From NCBI RefSeq assembly GCF_021869535.1, contig NW_026262712.1, positions 47,660,884 through 47,724,883 of the forward strand: 64,000 nucleotides of DNA, given 5' to 3'. The first letter of the stretch is position 1, and each line of letters begins with the position of its first letter. This DNA is from Mytilus californianus. Lineage: Eukaryota > Mollusca > Bivalvia > Mytilida > Mytilidae. The notes under the pieces were generated by a model. That model was given only the letters and a program-made list of their open reading frames with translations. It did no database searches and was not told the DNA's origin. Of the stretch, positions 33,632 through 44,203 are shown in pieces. Made by a program: the position numbers and the translations under genes.

Positions 33632-34431
33632 GTAAGCTAGTCATAAATGTAAAAAATACGATAACTGTGCCTATTTTTTCTCCTTTTCCTTTCTGCAAAC
33701 TAAATGTGAAAAAATTTAAGATAAAAGATGAACACTGCAAAACTTTAGTTATACATGTACTCGCCAATATTCTGAAAACCCCTTGATATGCTCAGAGTCA
33801 CGAATTTGTCATATTAAACATAAATGGATACAGATCTAGATCCTAACCCTGAAGGCTTGTAAATGCATTTTGAAAAGTCTTAATAAAAATCATAAATTAA
33901 TATTAATAGGGGTAAATTGTTGAGTGAGTTAAAGTATTAAGAACTTAATGTTTTGAATGTGAATTAGAATGTCAACAATTTAGCATCGATAGTCTGGTTA
34001 ATATCAAAATAAATGTCTTGTATATACGTTTCAAATTGAAATTGGAGTCTTCTCCTTTTTTGATATCAAGGTTATGTTATTATAATGTAAACAAATGTAT
34101 TATTCTGATATTTTTACCTAATAAAAGTAGGTGCACTATATTGTAGGGTTAGTGCATGATTATTGAAAATATTTTTTATATTGCATGAGCTTGCAAGTGC
34201 AGTATATATTCTACGATAGTCAGCATTCACAAATATGCATGCATTAACCCTTTTATTGTGCAGCACAGTTTGAAAACTGTTTATTAATATTTGTGTTTTT
34301 GATAAAGCTCTATATTATAGAATATTGCATGCTTTTTTATCATTACGCTTTGTGGGAATATTACATAGCTACATGCTGTACAATAATATTATTCATACAC
34401 ACTGTGTCGCAAAGTCAAATTTATTGCACAG
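33632..34431 (+). other. Intron 800 bp
   Basis: The first part (33818-33942) repeats sequence found after EGF1. Nothing else recognised. Confidence 0.6.
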
Positions 34432-34527
34432 ATGATCCATGTTACGGAGTGAGCTGTGGTGTTGGTACCTGCTCCGGTGGAACATGTTCCTGTCCAGGTG
34501 GTTACTCTGGTAGTAGTTGCCAAACTT
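34432..34527 (+). CDS. EGF-like exon 4
   Basis: The acceptor 'tttattgcacag' ends at 34431 and the donor 'actt|gtaagt' begins at 34528. 96 nt, phase 1-1. It encodes (D)DPCYGVSCGVGTCSGGTC then SCPGGYSGSSCQT. Near-identical to EGF2 at DNA and protein level. The region holding this exon is missing from copy B (the deletion would correspond to about 33875-34795). Confidence 0.88.
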
Positions 34528-35187
34528 GTAAGTATCGATTCTTGTATACATTTCCTTAAAATTTCGGTTTTTAGTGTTACTTATGAAAAGTTAGCCACAA
34601 AATTGTTTTGGTTATAATATTTTTCTTTGTTTTCTGAAATTTTACCATGCAATAGACAAAATTTGGACTCGTCATGTAGTTGTTGCAAAGTTTCCTCAAA
34701 GTGAAGACAGTAGGGCACGTCGGATTTAATATCTTCTTTTTGATCTCTTTTTGATCGCGGATGGCGGCATATATATATATATATCTGACATAGCCAAAAT
34801 GAATGGTTGTTTTCTTTACTGTAGGATGGGAAAGATCCGAATGAAAACATTTCAAAAACCACAGTCATCCTTTCGGTCATATAGGTCATGCTTATTCAAT
34901 AGATTTGAATATTCATTTGATAAATCGAATGTTTTATCATGTTTATATTGATGTCACTTAGCCAACACATGATATTACACTCAGTCAATATAAGGAAACA
35001 TATAATAATATAAACGGTACCAATTGTACTACACCAGATGTCCATTTCGACAATTAATATTTCTTTGGTGGTGTTCGAGGCCAAAATATTTGAAAATACA
35101 AAACCTAGTACAAACATTGAAGAGCTAATCAACCAAAAGGACATAAAGCGTAGCCAAAAAACTTTATCAATGATGTATTTTATACAG
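34528..35187 (+). other. Intron 660 bp
   Basis: Contains a (ta) run near 34770-34783 and, at 35010-35160, one copy of a sequence that is triplicated in copy B (52686-53700). Confidence 0.65.
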
Positions 35188-35283
35188 ATGATCCATGTTA
35201 CAATATAAACTGTGGTGTTGGTACCTGTTCCGGTGGAACCTGCTCCTGTCCAGGAGGATACACTGGAAGTATTTGCCAAACAT
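35188..35283 (+). CDS. EGF-like exon 5
   Basis: The acceptor 'atgtattttatacag' ends at 35187 and the donor 'acat|gtaagt' begins at 35284. 96 nt, phase 1-1. It encodes (D)DPCYNINCGVGTCSGGTC then SCPGGYTGSICQT. Six cysteines kept; Thr and Ile replace Ser and Asn near the end. Duplicate of EGF3. The partner in copy B (53709-53804) carries a stop. Confidence 0.88.
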
Positions 35284-36029
35284 GTAAGTATGTCGCCAAT
35301 GTTCAATCACGCAAACGAAGTGTTTTTTGACACATCTGTACATGAATATAAATAAAAGGTTGTGTGAATTTAAGACATCAACCGAAATCAATACTCCCCC
35401 GAAATACTCTCCCTATAAAAAAAAACATAAAAAACAACAACAAAAGAACTGCACATTTTTCGATAAAATAATCTATCACATATTTTTAAAAGATATTGAT
35501 ATTTTTTTAAAAATAAAATTTGCATTGCTTGAAAAGACAAAACAACTGATTGAGTTTTTATTTATGCCCCACATTCAACAAACATTTATGAATGTTCCAC
35601 CAATCTGCGCTGCTTGTTCCTTGAAACACTTGAAACAGACTGCACTTTAAACAGTTGTTTTCCCTAATACTACAAACTGATTTCCTATGGTCAGTGTCTT
35701 AACTCTTTAGTCTAAGTGGAGAATGATTAAATGTGGTGTTACGCAATAACCTAGTAGTCAATGGCTAATCGTCTAAAGCCCTGTATTCGAAAGGTTATTT
35801 TCAAAAAGCAAAAATACATTTAAAATGCGGGCCATGTTTTCACAAGCCGTTTGTAAATATTGTTTAATCACAGATGATTTTTGAAATTCATTCTTATAAG
35901 CATACGACCTCATGTGTCTTATTAAATAAGACGCAAAAGTTTTTGCATACGAAATAGGATATGCTATTGAGAGCATCAAATAGTACTCAATGTTTTGATT
36001 CAAGTTTTAAGTATTAACCAAAGCTTCCT

Positions 36030-37935
36030 TTTTTAGCTCACTAGACCAAAAGAGCCCCATATGAGCTTATGCCATCACTTGGCGTCGGTCGTCGTCGTAA
36101 ACTATTTCAAGAATCTTCTTCTCTGAAACTACTGGGCCAAATACCTTCAAACTTTAATTGAATGTTCCTTAGGGTATCTATTTGTATCCGAAGTTTTGAT
36201 CCATCAACAAACATGGCCGACATGGCTAAAAATAAAAAATAGGGGTCAAATGCAGTTTTTGGCTTATATCTCAAAAACTAAAGCATTTAGAGCAAATGTG
36301 ACATGATCTAAAATGTTCAACAAGTCAAGGTCATCAGCCCTTAAATTTTCCATTCCCATTGTAGGGTTGCTGCCACTAAATTGGTAATTAAAAGGAAATT
36401 TTACAGTTTTTGGTTATTATCTTGAATATTATTGAAGATAAAGATAAACTGTAACAGCAAAAATGTTCAGCAAAGTAAGATCTACAAAAAAGTTAATATG
36501 ACCAAAATTATCATTTAATCCCTTAAGGAGTTATTGCCCTTCAAAGACAATTTTACACAATTTGTTCATCATGTTTGCTAACATTTAAAAATCTTCTCCT
36601 CTGAAACTACCGGGCCTAAGACTTTTTAACTTTAACTGAATGTTCTAAACATGGCCGCCATGGCTAAAAATAGAACATAGAGGTCAAATGCAGTGTTTGG
36701 CTTTTATCTCAAAAACCATAGCAGTAAGAACACAAGTGACATGTAGTTAAAGTGATTAATAAGTCAAAATTTATCTGCTTTGAAACTTTCAGACCAATTG
36801 GACAACCTATTGTAGGGTTACTGTCCAAAATAGTTTATTTTCATGAAATGTTACTGTTTTTGGTTATCATCTTTAATATTATAATAGATAGAGAGAAAGT
36901 GTAAATGTCAAAAATGTTCAGCTAAGTAGGATCTACAAATAAGTTAAATGATGAAAATAGTCAATTGACTCCTTTAGGAGTTATTGTCCTTGAATGTTTA
37001 TTTCTTACAATTTTTTTTGTGCAAATCTATTACTTTTTCAAAAATCTTCTTCTCTAAAACTACTGGGCCAAATACTTCCACACTTTAACTGAATGTTTTT
37101 TTAGGGTATCTAGTTTGTAAATTATATCTAAAGATTTGATTCATCAACAAACATGCCCGCCATGGTTAAAAATAGAACATAGAGGAAAAAAGCAGTTTTT
37201 TGGCTTATATCTCAAAAACTACAGCAGTTAGAGCAAAAGTGGAAGGGCGTTAAAGTGATAAATGGCTCATGATCTATCTGTTATGAAATTTTTAGGTTGA
37301 AAAAAAAAAAAATGTATTAAATTTTACTGGTTTTGGTTATTTTCTTTAATATTATAATATATAGAGAGAAAATATAAATGGCAATAAATGTTCAGCTAAG
37401 TAAGATCTACAACTAATTCAACATGATCAAAATAGTCAATTGACCTCTTAAGGAGTTATTGCCCTTAAAACGTTTTTTTTTTTTTACATTTTTTTGTGAA
37501 AGGCTAATTACTTTTTAAAAAATCTTCGCCTCTTAAACTACTTGGCCAAATACTTAAAAATTTGAATTGAATGTTCCTTAGGGTAACTAGTTTATAGATT
37601 GTATTCAGGGATTTGATCCATTCAAAAAAATAAATGGCGGCAGTTTCTAAAAATAGAACATAGGGGTAAAATTAAGTTTTTGGCTTTCATCTCAAAAACT
37701 AAAGCAGTAAGACCAAAACTGACATAGGTGAAAGTGTTAAACAGGTTTAGATCTACCTGTCAAGTAATCTTCAGACCAAAAGGACAACTTATTGTTTGAT
37801 TACTGTCCAGAAATAGTTAATTTTTCGGAAATTTTACAGTTTTGGGTTATGTATTATCTTTAATATTATTATAGAAAGAGAGAAAGTGTAAATGACAAAA
37901 CTGTTCAGCAAAGTAAGATCTAGAAATAAGTTAAA
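36030..37935 (+). repeat. ~480-bp tandem repeat family, about 4 units
   Basis: The anchor 'atcttct(t/c)ct...gaaacta' occurs at 36112, 36591, 37044 and 37522 (spacings 479, 453, 478). Each unit contains 'aaacatggccg', 'aaaaatagaacatag', 'tggcttatatctcaaaaact' and 'aggagttattgcccttaaa' type motifs. The array begins with the partly palindromic 'agctcactagaccaaaagag'. It is absent from copy B, so it was gained by A or lost from B. The same family occurs at 61140-63420. Confidence 0.85.
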
Positions 37936-38639
37936 TGCCTGAAACGCAAAACGTATAAACGGGACGTAGGGTAAACGCCAATGACACATTAACTCAATTA
38001 CACAAACACGAAGACATCTGTATGTCTACCAGTCGTCTGCAACAAAAGACAGTTAGCTTTGGAACGTGTTAAGCTCGATAACGTCTTTAGTCAAAAGTTG
38101 TGAATAGATCAATGTAAAGTGTAATACCATATGATACCGAAAAAGCGATTTACTTTTTGACACAAACATAATCTAAATGTAACGAAAACAACTTACAAGC
38201 ACAACAATAACTTACAAAACAGTAATAAATTCTTTTATTTTTCAAAAAACTACATCAATAAGGGTTAAGCAAAAAAAAAAAACAAAAAAAAAAACAACAA
38301 GACAAGAAATCAACCTTTGACCATATACATAAAACTATACAGGAAGAAATTATATAAATATATCTATATTATGAACTTGTCTGAAAGGGGTCCGACAAAT
38401 TAGTATAAGAGATTCCAATACTACAAACAAGTCCAGGGGTGGTGATAAGAACGTGTAATTATTTATTCATCGGACCAAGATCTAGAAATGAATCAAAATT
38501 GTCTCTGGACACATTTAGTTAATTAATATCACAATCGAAAAAGAAGTTATACTCAACCTGTAGAACTCAACATGTATTTTTAGTATTTGTTTACCAATAA
38601 GAGATTATCATGCACTTACATTGTTTTTCCGCAGGAAAA

Positions 38640-38870
38640 AAAAATATTTCTCTTAACACAAAGAACGAAGAGTGATATAAATAACAGATACGAAAAATGC
38701 GTTAATTGTTCGACCTATCCTGCAATGTATTACGCAATTGTGACTTATCTATTTAATGATTTTCAAAGATCAGATTTCATCAATGAAAACGACGATTTGT
38801 GATATTTCAATAATATATAAGACAAATAAAATTTTTCACCTGAACATATTCATTTTGTCAAATTTGATTC
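38640..38870. repeat. Dispersed repeat shared with copy B
   Basis: The section around 'atcctgcaatgtattacgca' and 'ttttcaaagatcagatttca' through 'atttttcacctgaacatatt' matches 55480-55700 and, more distantly, 60885-61100, where 'cgtatcacactgcacggagt' is better preserved. Confidence 0.6.
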
Positions 38871-40745
38871 CATTCTAAAGCCTATAAAAAGCTTGACTTG
38901 AAATCGTCTAACGTTTGCTCTTGTCTTGGTTCCTTTCACACTATTCTCATTGCTATTCATAAGGAAAGAGATACTTTTTTATGTGTTTAACATAAGAGAA
39001 ATGGTTTAACAAATCGTGAGAAATGAACAATCCGCGGTATCAACTCGCATTAGCTAATTAAGATGAGAATAATTATCAGGCTAACTGCCTGGTTTTATTA
39101 TATAAAAATTTAAAAATCATGCTGATAAAAACACACCAGGTATCCGGCTCAAAATTCCGCTGAGAAATCCGAAGCCCGAGTAACAATTACACTTTGTTTA
39201 GAGCAAATCGTAAGTACAATCTGGATCCAATTCCCACAGAGGATAATGCTCCGTGTAAATCGGATCCAGATTTTTCTTGCCCACCGTGTTATGGTCTTGT
39301 GTAATTGCTCTTCAGAATTCGAAACCTTCGACGGATTTCAGATTGGTATGACCGGTGTGATATCGATTAGGCTATATCTAAACCAGACTCAAGCAAGCTA
39401 CCAATTCCAGCGACTATCAAAGTCTAATTTGTTATGAATCTTATAATTAACATGGTCAAATTTGGTATTTTATGTTATTGAACTATGCAAAATAACAATA
39501 TATATATATATATATATATGAAAAATGACTATATACCAAAACAATAAAAAACAACAACAATAATACAGACGACCAAAACCAACGCTTATACAGTTAAATT
39601 ATTTCAGTTGAAAATTGGGGCGAAAGTTGAAGCTTATGTATTTGTTAGCTGAAACATGATTTAATGTTATTTTGTGAAAATAGGTGTTTACACATGTTAA
39701 ACAATTGCAAATAATCTTTCTCTGGTTGCGTTTTTGATCATTTGACTGACACGGGCACCCATTTCTTCTTACATAGGACAAAGCTAACGTTTTTTCTTCA
39801 AAAAACTTAGTTTTGTACACTCTCGAAAAGAAAAAAGTCGTTTATAAGATTTACCATCAATGTCCTACATGCAATGTACATTTTGCCTTCACGGTATATG
39901 TTGAATTCACATTGAAATAGATCTTATGCAATTGATGTATTATATATGTTGTTTCAGAAGCTCTCTGAAGGGCATATGTTGTGTTGTTATTCAACTTGCC
40001 GACTTAAATTAAAACCTATTTAACATGTTTAAGATGAATCAACACTTTATATTTCCTCAGATAAAATGTTCTTACAATTTGTCAAACCGGAGATTTTGCC
40101 ATGCTTTTTTAGAACATAAGATACAAAGTATGGGTCATCTAACTATTTTTCAGACTACAATTCGTTCAAACGTGCCAAACTTGCATAGATTACTCGTGAA
40201 AAAGAAACAACCTTTTTTTTGAATAAAAAGAAATCTATGAGATAGAATATTGAAATAAAATATGAGAAGATAAGTTTTATAATATGCTTTAAGAAAATAA
40301 ATAGAAAAAATGGTGTCACCGAACTACAAGTAAAAAAATGAAAATTCACTTTCATTCCAGCGTAAAAGATTGATCAGAGTGATCTCCCATTATATATTTA
40401 TGGCTAGGACCAAAATTTCAATCGAACAAACACACATAATTAATAATTGTTAAAACAGTCTAAATATTGCAATAAATATTTTTCTTTATTGCAACGAACA
40501 GTCTTACACAATTATTGCCAATCTGTCTGAACATTTGCAGATTTGAGCAAAGAACTAGACCGATAGTTTTCTGCTTTTGTACAATCCAAAGTGATGGTTT
40601 ACAATTAATCTACCATAATTTGATTTGATTTGGTGTGTGTACTGTTTCCATTGATGAAAGAAACACTGTGACATTATGGCATTTTTATCTTTTCTGGCTA
40701 TTATATGTAATAGTTGAGCTTTTTCTTTCTTTTTTTTTATTGCAG

Positions 40746-40841
40746 ATGATCCTTGTTACAATGTGAACTGCGGAGTTGGCACTTGTTCTGGTGGAACCTG
40801 TTCTTGCCCTGGTGGATATTCTGGCAGTAATTGCCAAAATT
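40746..40841 (+). CDS. EGF-like exon 6
   Basis: The acceptor 'ctttttttttattgcag' ends at 40745 and the donor 'aatt|gtaagc' begins at 40842. 96 nt, phase 1-1. It encodes (D)DPCYNVNCGVGTCSGGTC then SCPGGYSGSNCQN, six cysteines. Synonymous changes (for example 'tgcggagttggcacttgttc') separate it from EGF3 and EGF5 more than those two from each other, so it is an older copy. It has no counterpart in copy B. Confidence 0.88.
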
Positions 40842-41713
40842 GTAAGCATTATTATAATATCTTCCCTGATACATTTTTACGTTGATACATATATTGTTAT
40901 AAATCTATAAGAATTGTGAATACAATGTATAAAGGCAATTGACGGAATATTATGTTCTACTCTCCGGTGTGATAAGGCTTCTCTTTACAATTAGATTGAG
41001 TCTAAATCACTTTTGCTAAATTAATAAATCAAGAATAAATTAAATCTGTAGGAAAATACAACGTCAAAATCGCGTTAAAAATTGATTGACATCAGGTAGT
41101 TCGATGAGGAAATCAATGTCATACTTTTTTGTTTTCATTTTCAATATTGCAGTTTTCAAAACGTATGTCATTTAAGATTTCACATAAATATTTAAAGGAT
41201 GAACAAATAAATATACCCCTGAATAAAGACATTCACGAACAAAAATAAATGAACAAATCAATGATAACTAAATTATCCCTACAAAGAATGTTCCTCCTTG
41301 AAAATATATATTATCTATGTTCTATGACATCAATGATTCATCTGGAGGAGGGTTGTGGTCGTGCTGGGGTTCATCTTGAGACAAAATATATTTTTATCTT
41401 TAGAATTACAAACAATCAACCAAAAAATAATCGAAAATGACATGAAAGAAGAGGAACAAACACTTTTTTGGCAATCAAATGAATTTTTGCTAGTTTTCAA
41501 AAAGAAAAGAACTATTTTTTACTTAACGTCTGAGATTTATTTTTCATGAATCAAACAATTTATTTACAAAAATCTCTTTAGCCCTTCCTCCTTCCCCAAA
41601 AAAAAAAATAAAGTAGCAGCAGTTGAGACAACTGAGCAAGAACTTACCTTTTAAAGCTTTAAACTTAAGTATATTACAGCTCTCGTTAATTGGCTTTTGT
41701 TTATTCATTTTAG
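40842..41713 (+). other. Intron 872 bp
   Basis: Ends in 'ttgtttattcattttag'. The distal part is conserved in copy B (57185-57620). Nothing else recognised. Confidence 0.6.
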
Positions 41714-41893
41714 CGTGTCCATTTGGTTATGACTGGCTTTCAAGTAGTAATACGTGTGTTAAATTCTATGACGGCGATTACAGAAGCTGGACTAATCTTA
41801 AATCGGCATGTCAGGCTGATGGTGCAGATTTGCCTCTTTTAAATTCAGACACGTTATTCAATGACTTCAGGATCTACATGGATCAAAAAACAA
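41714..41893 (+). CDS. C-type lectin-like domain, N-terminal exon
   Basis: The acceptor ends at 41713 and the donor 'acaa|gtaagt' begins at 41894. 180 nt, phase 1-1. It encodes (A)CPFGYDWLSSSNTCVKFYD then GDYRSWTNLKSACQADGADL and PLLNSDTLFNDFRIYMDQKT. The C-P-x-G-(Y)-x-W start, the Cys pair 13 residues apart (long-form CTLD hairpin), and W...A-C-x-A-x-G-A-D-L are the classic first half of a C-type lectin fold. It joins in frame to 42946. C-type lectins of bivalves are often secreted glycan-binding proteins of immunity or shell matrix; which applies here cannot be read from sequence. Confidence 0.9.
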
Positions 41894-42945
41894 GTAAGTC
41901 CAAAGTATTCACTATCATCGCAGACCTGAAAAAAAGGACACAGAAATAATTAAGATTTAAAAACCGGACAGACAGAAGCTTATTTACCATTGTTTTCCCT
42001 TCAAAAACAAATACCCGTCTGAGAATCCTCTTCTTTACAAAACAAAATACAAAACAAAATTAACGTTAATAGGTTGCATTTATATTCTAATTTTCCCTAA
42101 CAATGATATTAACCGATGCAAAATTAATAAAGACTTTGATACAATACAAGTCTTAGCCAAGTCTTGTCGAACAATCAGAAATATAATGTTCAATTTTTCA
42201 CACATTGTTCATACCCGTTAATATTCCTAAACTTAAGCAACTCACGAATCTTCAGTTAATTTGTCTTGCAGTAAGGTTGAGTTTGATTGTGATTATGAAA
42301 AGTTAAAGGAAAATCTGGTTGACTACAATCAAGACGTCATTTTTGCTTACTCTGACCTTCTATCCCCTGAATATTATAGAATGAAAATCAAACGTTAAAG
42401 ATGTCATATATTTCCTAATCTTCATATACAAATAAGAAGATGTTTTATAATTGCCAATGAGACAACTCTCCACCAGAGACCAAAACGATATAGAAGTTAA
42501 CAACTATCGGTCACCATACGGCCTTCAACAATGAACAAAACCCACACTACATAGTCAGCATATAAAAGGCTCCAACAAGACAAGTGTAAAACAATTCAAA
42601 CGAGAACAAGCGACAAGTTTTGGTGAAAAAACAATGTGTACATACATATTATGGATCATATTAAAATCACGGAATTTATTTTAGGTAAACAAGAAAAAAG
42701 AATAAAATTTCGCCAGTGATTTAGGTCTATTGTTATTAATTTAAAAGTTCTCATCTGGTAGGAAAACTTTATCGACAAACAAGATACAGTGAATTTGTTA
42801 TTAAACTTAATAAAAGTTGAAAGTGACATTGACTATAACAAGTTATTTGCACGTAAAATGATCCGGAAAATATAACTATAACTCATTTATAAAATTTGAA
42901 GTTAAACATAATAACAGGCCGAGTTCATTTTGTGTTTTCATCCAG
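41894..42945 (+). other. Intron 1052 bp with a dispersed repeat
   Basis: 42425-42640 is a mussel-type repeat ('ttgccaatgagacaactctc', 'gaacaaaacccacactacat') shared with copy B at 58160-58390. The last 260 bp before the acceptor is single here but duplicated in copy B. Confidence 0.7.
42425..42640 (+). repeat. Dispersed mussel-type repeat copy (shared with copy B)
   Basis: 'gccaatgagacaactctcca', 'ccatacggccttcaacaatg' and 'gtgtaaaacaattcaaacga'. The same insertion is present at 58160-58390, so it predates the duplication. Confidence 0.8.
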
Positions 42946-43178
42946 ATGATCGAGTTGCTGTTGATGGAACGTTGAGCGGAAACCAAGGTTATTGGTCAAA
43001 CGGGGATGTAATAAGCAGTAATAGATTTTGTAGTGGGAATCCCGATCTGACGTATCAGTCAAATGTGTGTTTATATTTTGAAGATACAGCTGCAGGTTAT
43101 TGTGGAACATCTGACAGTAGACTTGACGATTCTTATTGTAATACGTCTGCATTAAGAATTTGTATGAAAAAATTATGA
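42946..43178 (+). CDS. C-type lectin-like domain, C-terminal exon with stop
   Basis: The acceptor 'tgttttcatccag' ends at 42945; the exon opens in phase 1 and ends at TGA 43176-43178. It encodes about 76 residues: DRVAVDGTLSGNQGYWSNGD, then VISSNRFCSGNPD, SNVCLYF, AGYCGTSDSRLDDSYCNTS and ALRICMKKL. The pattern of Cys ... LDD-x-YC ... L-R-I-C matches the second half of a CTLD (usual '...YICE' end). The usual sugar-specificity triplets (EPN or QPD) and the WND calcium motif are not present; LDD stands where WND is expected. Together with 41714-41893 it makes a ~137-residue CTLD, a normal size. Confidence 0.87.
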
Positions 43179-43277
43179 TCATGGCTTTTGTAAAATGTTC
43201 TGTTGGAAATGATGCATAGAGTGACTGTTGAAAAAAATAGTATTCAATTTGTTATACTTGATCTAATGACATCTTTG

Positions 43278-43283
43278 AATAAA
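43278..43283 (+). terminator. Polyadenylation signal AATAAA
   Basis: AATAAA about 100 bp after the stop codon, the expected distance for a short 3' UTR. The corresponding bases are deleted in copy B near 59229-59240. Confidence 0.7.
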
Positions 43284-43339
43284 CAAATGAAATTTGTCTT
43301 TTACCATAAAATCGGTAGGAAACTTGGATCTATATTTTA

Positions 43340-43402
43340 GGTGGCCGAGTGGTCAAAGTTTTGTATTCACTGTATCACTACTCTATAGAACTATGCATTT
43401 TC
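43340..43402 (+). mobile_element. 5' part of a tRNA-derived SINE
   Basis: 'aggtggccgagtggtcaaag' and 'cactgtatcactac' match the head of the SINE at 59279. It is cut off where 'ttctacataaggaaatgc' begins, so a later insertion or rearrangement removed its body in copy A. Confidence 0.65.
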
Positions 43403-43960
43403 TACATAAGGAAATGCTTGTACCAAGTCAGGTATACGACAGTTATTTTCCGTTCGTTTCATATGTTTGAGATTGTATTTGGCCATTTGTTAAGGGACTT
43501 TACGTTTTGAATTTTTATTGGAGTTCGGTATTTTTGTTATTTCACTTTTTACCTTATTAACAAGCACATTCTTAATATTGTTTGTGCTTGAAGTAACATG
43601 AGCAACAAGACGGGTGCCACATGTGGAACAGGATCTGTTTACCTTTCCGGAGCACTTGAGATCACCCCCAGTTTTAAGCGGGGTTCATGTTGCTAAGTGT
43701 TTGGTTTTCTTTGTTGTGTTTTGTGTATTGTTTTTTTTTTGTTGGTCCTTTTTCTTTTGAGTCATAGCGTTGGCAGTTTGTTTTCGACTTATGAGTTTAA
43801 TTGTACCTCTGGTATCTTTCGCCTACCTCTTATGTGTAGTATTTAACAATGGTTAATACTAATTACATTTTGTTGGTTTCTTGATGATATATTCTTATTA
43901 GGAAGTTTTATGTTTACCTTGCTGCTATTACATTAAACCTATTCCTGCAAATATGGTAAA
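43403..43960 (+). repeat. Dispersed repeats in copy A 3' flank
   Basis: 43405-43555 ('tgtaccaagtcagg', 'gttattttccgttcgtttc', 'ttggagttcggta') is also found at 47335-47530 and 55240-55415. 43590-43800 ('acatgagcaacaagacgggt', 'ccggagcacttgagatcacc') is related to 45590-45720. Both look like 3' ends of a larger bivalve element; its class is not determined. Confidence 0.55.
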
Positions 43961-44203
43961 GAATGATGGTAATCAGGGCGTTAGTAAATATTGAAAGAAC
44001 AAAGACAAAACCAGAGACACAAATTTAGATTAACAATTAAGAATACTTTGCCTTCACTTGATGATAGAAATATACACACCGAGATGTCACCAATACGACC
44101 GTAAAGAGAACATTAAAGACGAGGCAAAAGATCCAAAGGGACATTCAACTCTAACATAAACTGACAACGCCATGGTTAAAAATAGAAAAGGACCAAAAGA
44201 CAA

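Larger units (their letters stand above)
35284..40745 (+). other. Large intron (5.46 kb) with satellite and dispersed repeats
   Basis: 36030-37935 is the ~480-bp satellite-like family. 38640-38870 belongs to a dispersed repeat also seen at 55480-55700 and 60885-61100. 39495-39519 is a (ta) microsatellite. 39760-40850 has no partner in copy B. No further exon recognised. Confidence 0.6.
19443..43283 (+). other. Gene span: PAN-(EGF)6-C-type-lectin-like protein
   Basis: This is the inferred gene made of the PAN exon, six EGF exons and two CTLD exons listed separately. All junctions are phase 1 with GT donors and AG acceptors. Exon lengths (255, 6 x 96, 180, 233 to the stop) keep one open frame. 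The predicted mature protein is about 410 residues: PAN about 85, EGF array 192, CTLD about 137. An N-terminal secretion signal must exist but is not certain (see 18224 and 30681). Linking the PAN exon to the EGF exons across an 11-kb intron is inference from strand, phase and domain type. Confidence 0.6.

Noticed and set aside
33340-35306. Minus-strand frames opposite EGF3 and EGF5 (Ser/Gly/Thr-rich)
   Set aside because: Shadows of the EGF exons; no splice sites on the minus strand.
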